Shown: in pieces, positions 6,455-6,731 of the stretch | How the letters are laid out: each line of letters opens with the position of its first letter | Numbering within the stretch: position 1 is the first letter of the stretch | NCBI GenBank assembly: GCA_934359535.1 | Contig: CAKRLN010000118.1 | Location: 1-6,731 of the forward strand | DNA: 6,731 nucleotides | DNA from: an uncultured Lachnospiraceae bacterium | GTDB lineage: Bacteria > Bacillota > Clostridia > Lachnospirales > Lachnospiraceae | Direction of reading: 5' to 3' | The notes under the pieces: model-generated | What the model was told of the DNA's origin: nothing | Database searches by the model: none | Seen by the model: the letters and a program-made list of their open reading frames with translations, nothing else | Program-made: the position numbers and the translations under genes

Positions 6455-6731
6455 TTAAAATTCAATCATGGAAGCCTTGTATTTCCCAAGCAGCTTCTCT
6501 GCAAATTTGCCTGGCTCAACATGATATTCACCGGAGTCCACCTGTGCTTTCAGCTGTGCGACTTTATCTTCCCTGACATCTGAAGATTCTGATACTGCAC
6601 TTTTTGCTATCTGATAGTCACGGCCGGCCTGTGAAATCGAAATCTGATCACGCACAGAACCGCTCTCCTGTGTATTACGTGTTCTTGTTGTCTTTTGTGT
6701 TCCATAGATCTGCGCGATCTGATTATATGCA
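6455..6731 (-). CDS. flgM: FlgM anti-sigma-28 factor (5' end cut by window edge)
   Basis: FlgM binds sigma-28 (FliA/SigD) and keeps late flagellar genes silent until it is exported or otherwise relieved after hook completion. The open frame runs off the window edge; 91 residues are visible, starting AYNQIAQIYG. Many FlgM proteins start MRIDAYNQIAQIYG, so only about four codons are probably missing. A GTG codon at 6655-6653 also lies in this frame but is not the real start, because the conserved N-terminal motif lies upstream of it. ISISQAGRDYQIAKSAV (visible residues 30-46) and DVREDKVAQLKAQVDSGEY (51-69), followed by VEPGKFAEKLL, form the sigma-binding C-terminal helices. The start-proximal segment between about 11 and 29 is polar and likely disordered, as usual for this family. 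It opens the visible array, so any promoter lies outside the window. Confidence 0.94.
   Translation of the reverse strand, partial: AYNQIAQIYGTQKTTRTRNTQESGSVRDQISISQAGRDYQIAKSAVSESSDVREDKVAQLKAQVDSGEYHVEPGKFAEKLLGKYKASMIEF

Noticed and set aside
1..6731. Search for mobile elements, CRISPR arrays, tRNA/rRNA genes, att sites or anti-phage genes
   Set aside because: The window is continuous flagellar coding sequence with gaps of at most 66 bases; no repeats, integrase or transposase motifs or RNA gene structures were seen.

Overview
The window holds one gene array, read entirely on the minus strand. In transcription order it is flgM (5' end outside the window), flgN, flgK, a second flgK, flgL, fliW and csrA (3' end outside the window). 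These are the late-assembly and late-control genes of a bacterial flagellum. The order flgM-flgN-flgK-flgL-fliW-csrA, moderate GC content, strong AGGAGG-type ribosome binding sites and the FliW-CsrA pair point to a Gram-positive Clostridia member. A motile Lachnospiraceae species of the Roseburia/Agathobacter kind is my best guess; that placement is inference, since no marker gene is present.

Layout from the right edge leftward: the anti-sigma factor FlgM (6731-6455), the export chaperone FlgN (6431-5919, GTG start), a 567-residue FlgK (5898-4195), a 628-residue FlgK paralogue (4128-2242), an unusually long FlgL (2219-687, 510 residues), FliW (642-178) and CsrA (177-1). Intergenic gaps are 23, 20, 66, 22, 44 and 0 bases, so a single polycistronic message is likely. 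I see no convincing internal promoter or terminator. The fliW stop codon abuts the csrA start codon (TAG-ATG).

How the parts fit together: FlgM holds sigma-28 inactive until the hook is finished. FlgN keeps the FlgK and FlgL subunits soluble and delivers them to the flagellar export gate. FlgK and FlgL form the hook-filament junction. FliW binds and restrains the RNA-binding repressor CsrA, which controls flagellin translation in the known Bacillus system.

Three points stand out. First, the short fliW leader contains a perfect 6-bp hairpin that displays GGA in its loop, one base before the Shine-Dalgarno sequence. This looks like a CsrA site on the mRNA of CsrA's own antagonist. Second, there are two well-preserved but divergent FlgK proteins in tandem with a single FlgN. 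Third, FlgL carries about 200 extra residues in its middle, including a DxDxDGxxD loop that resembles a calcium-binding site. The plus strand has no gene I can support.
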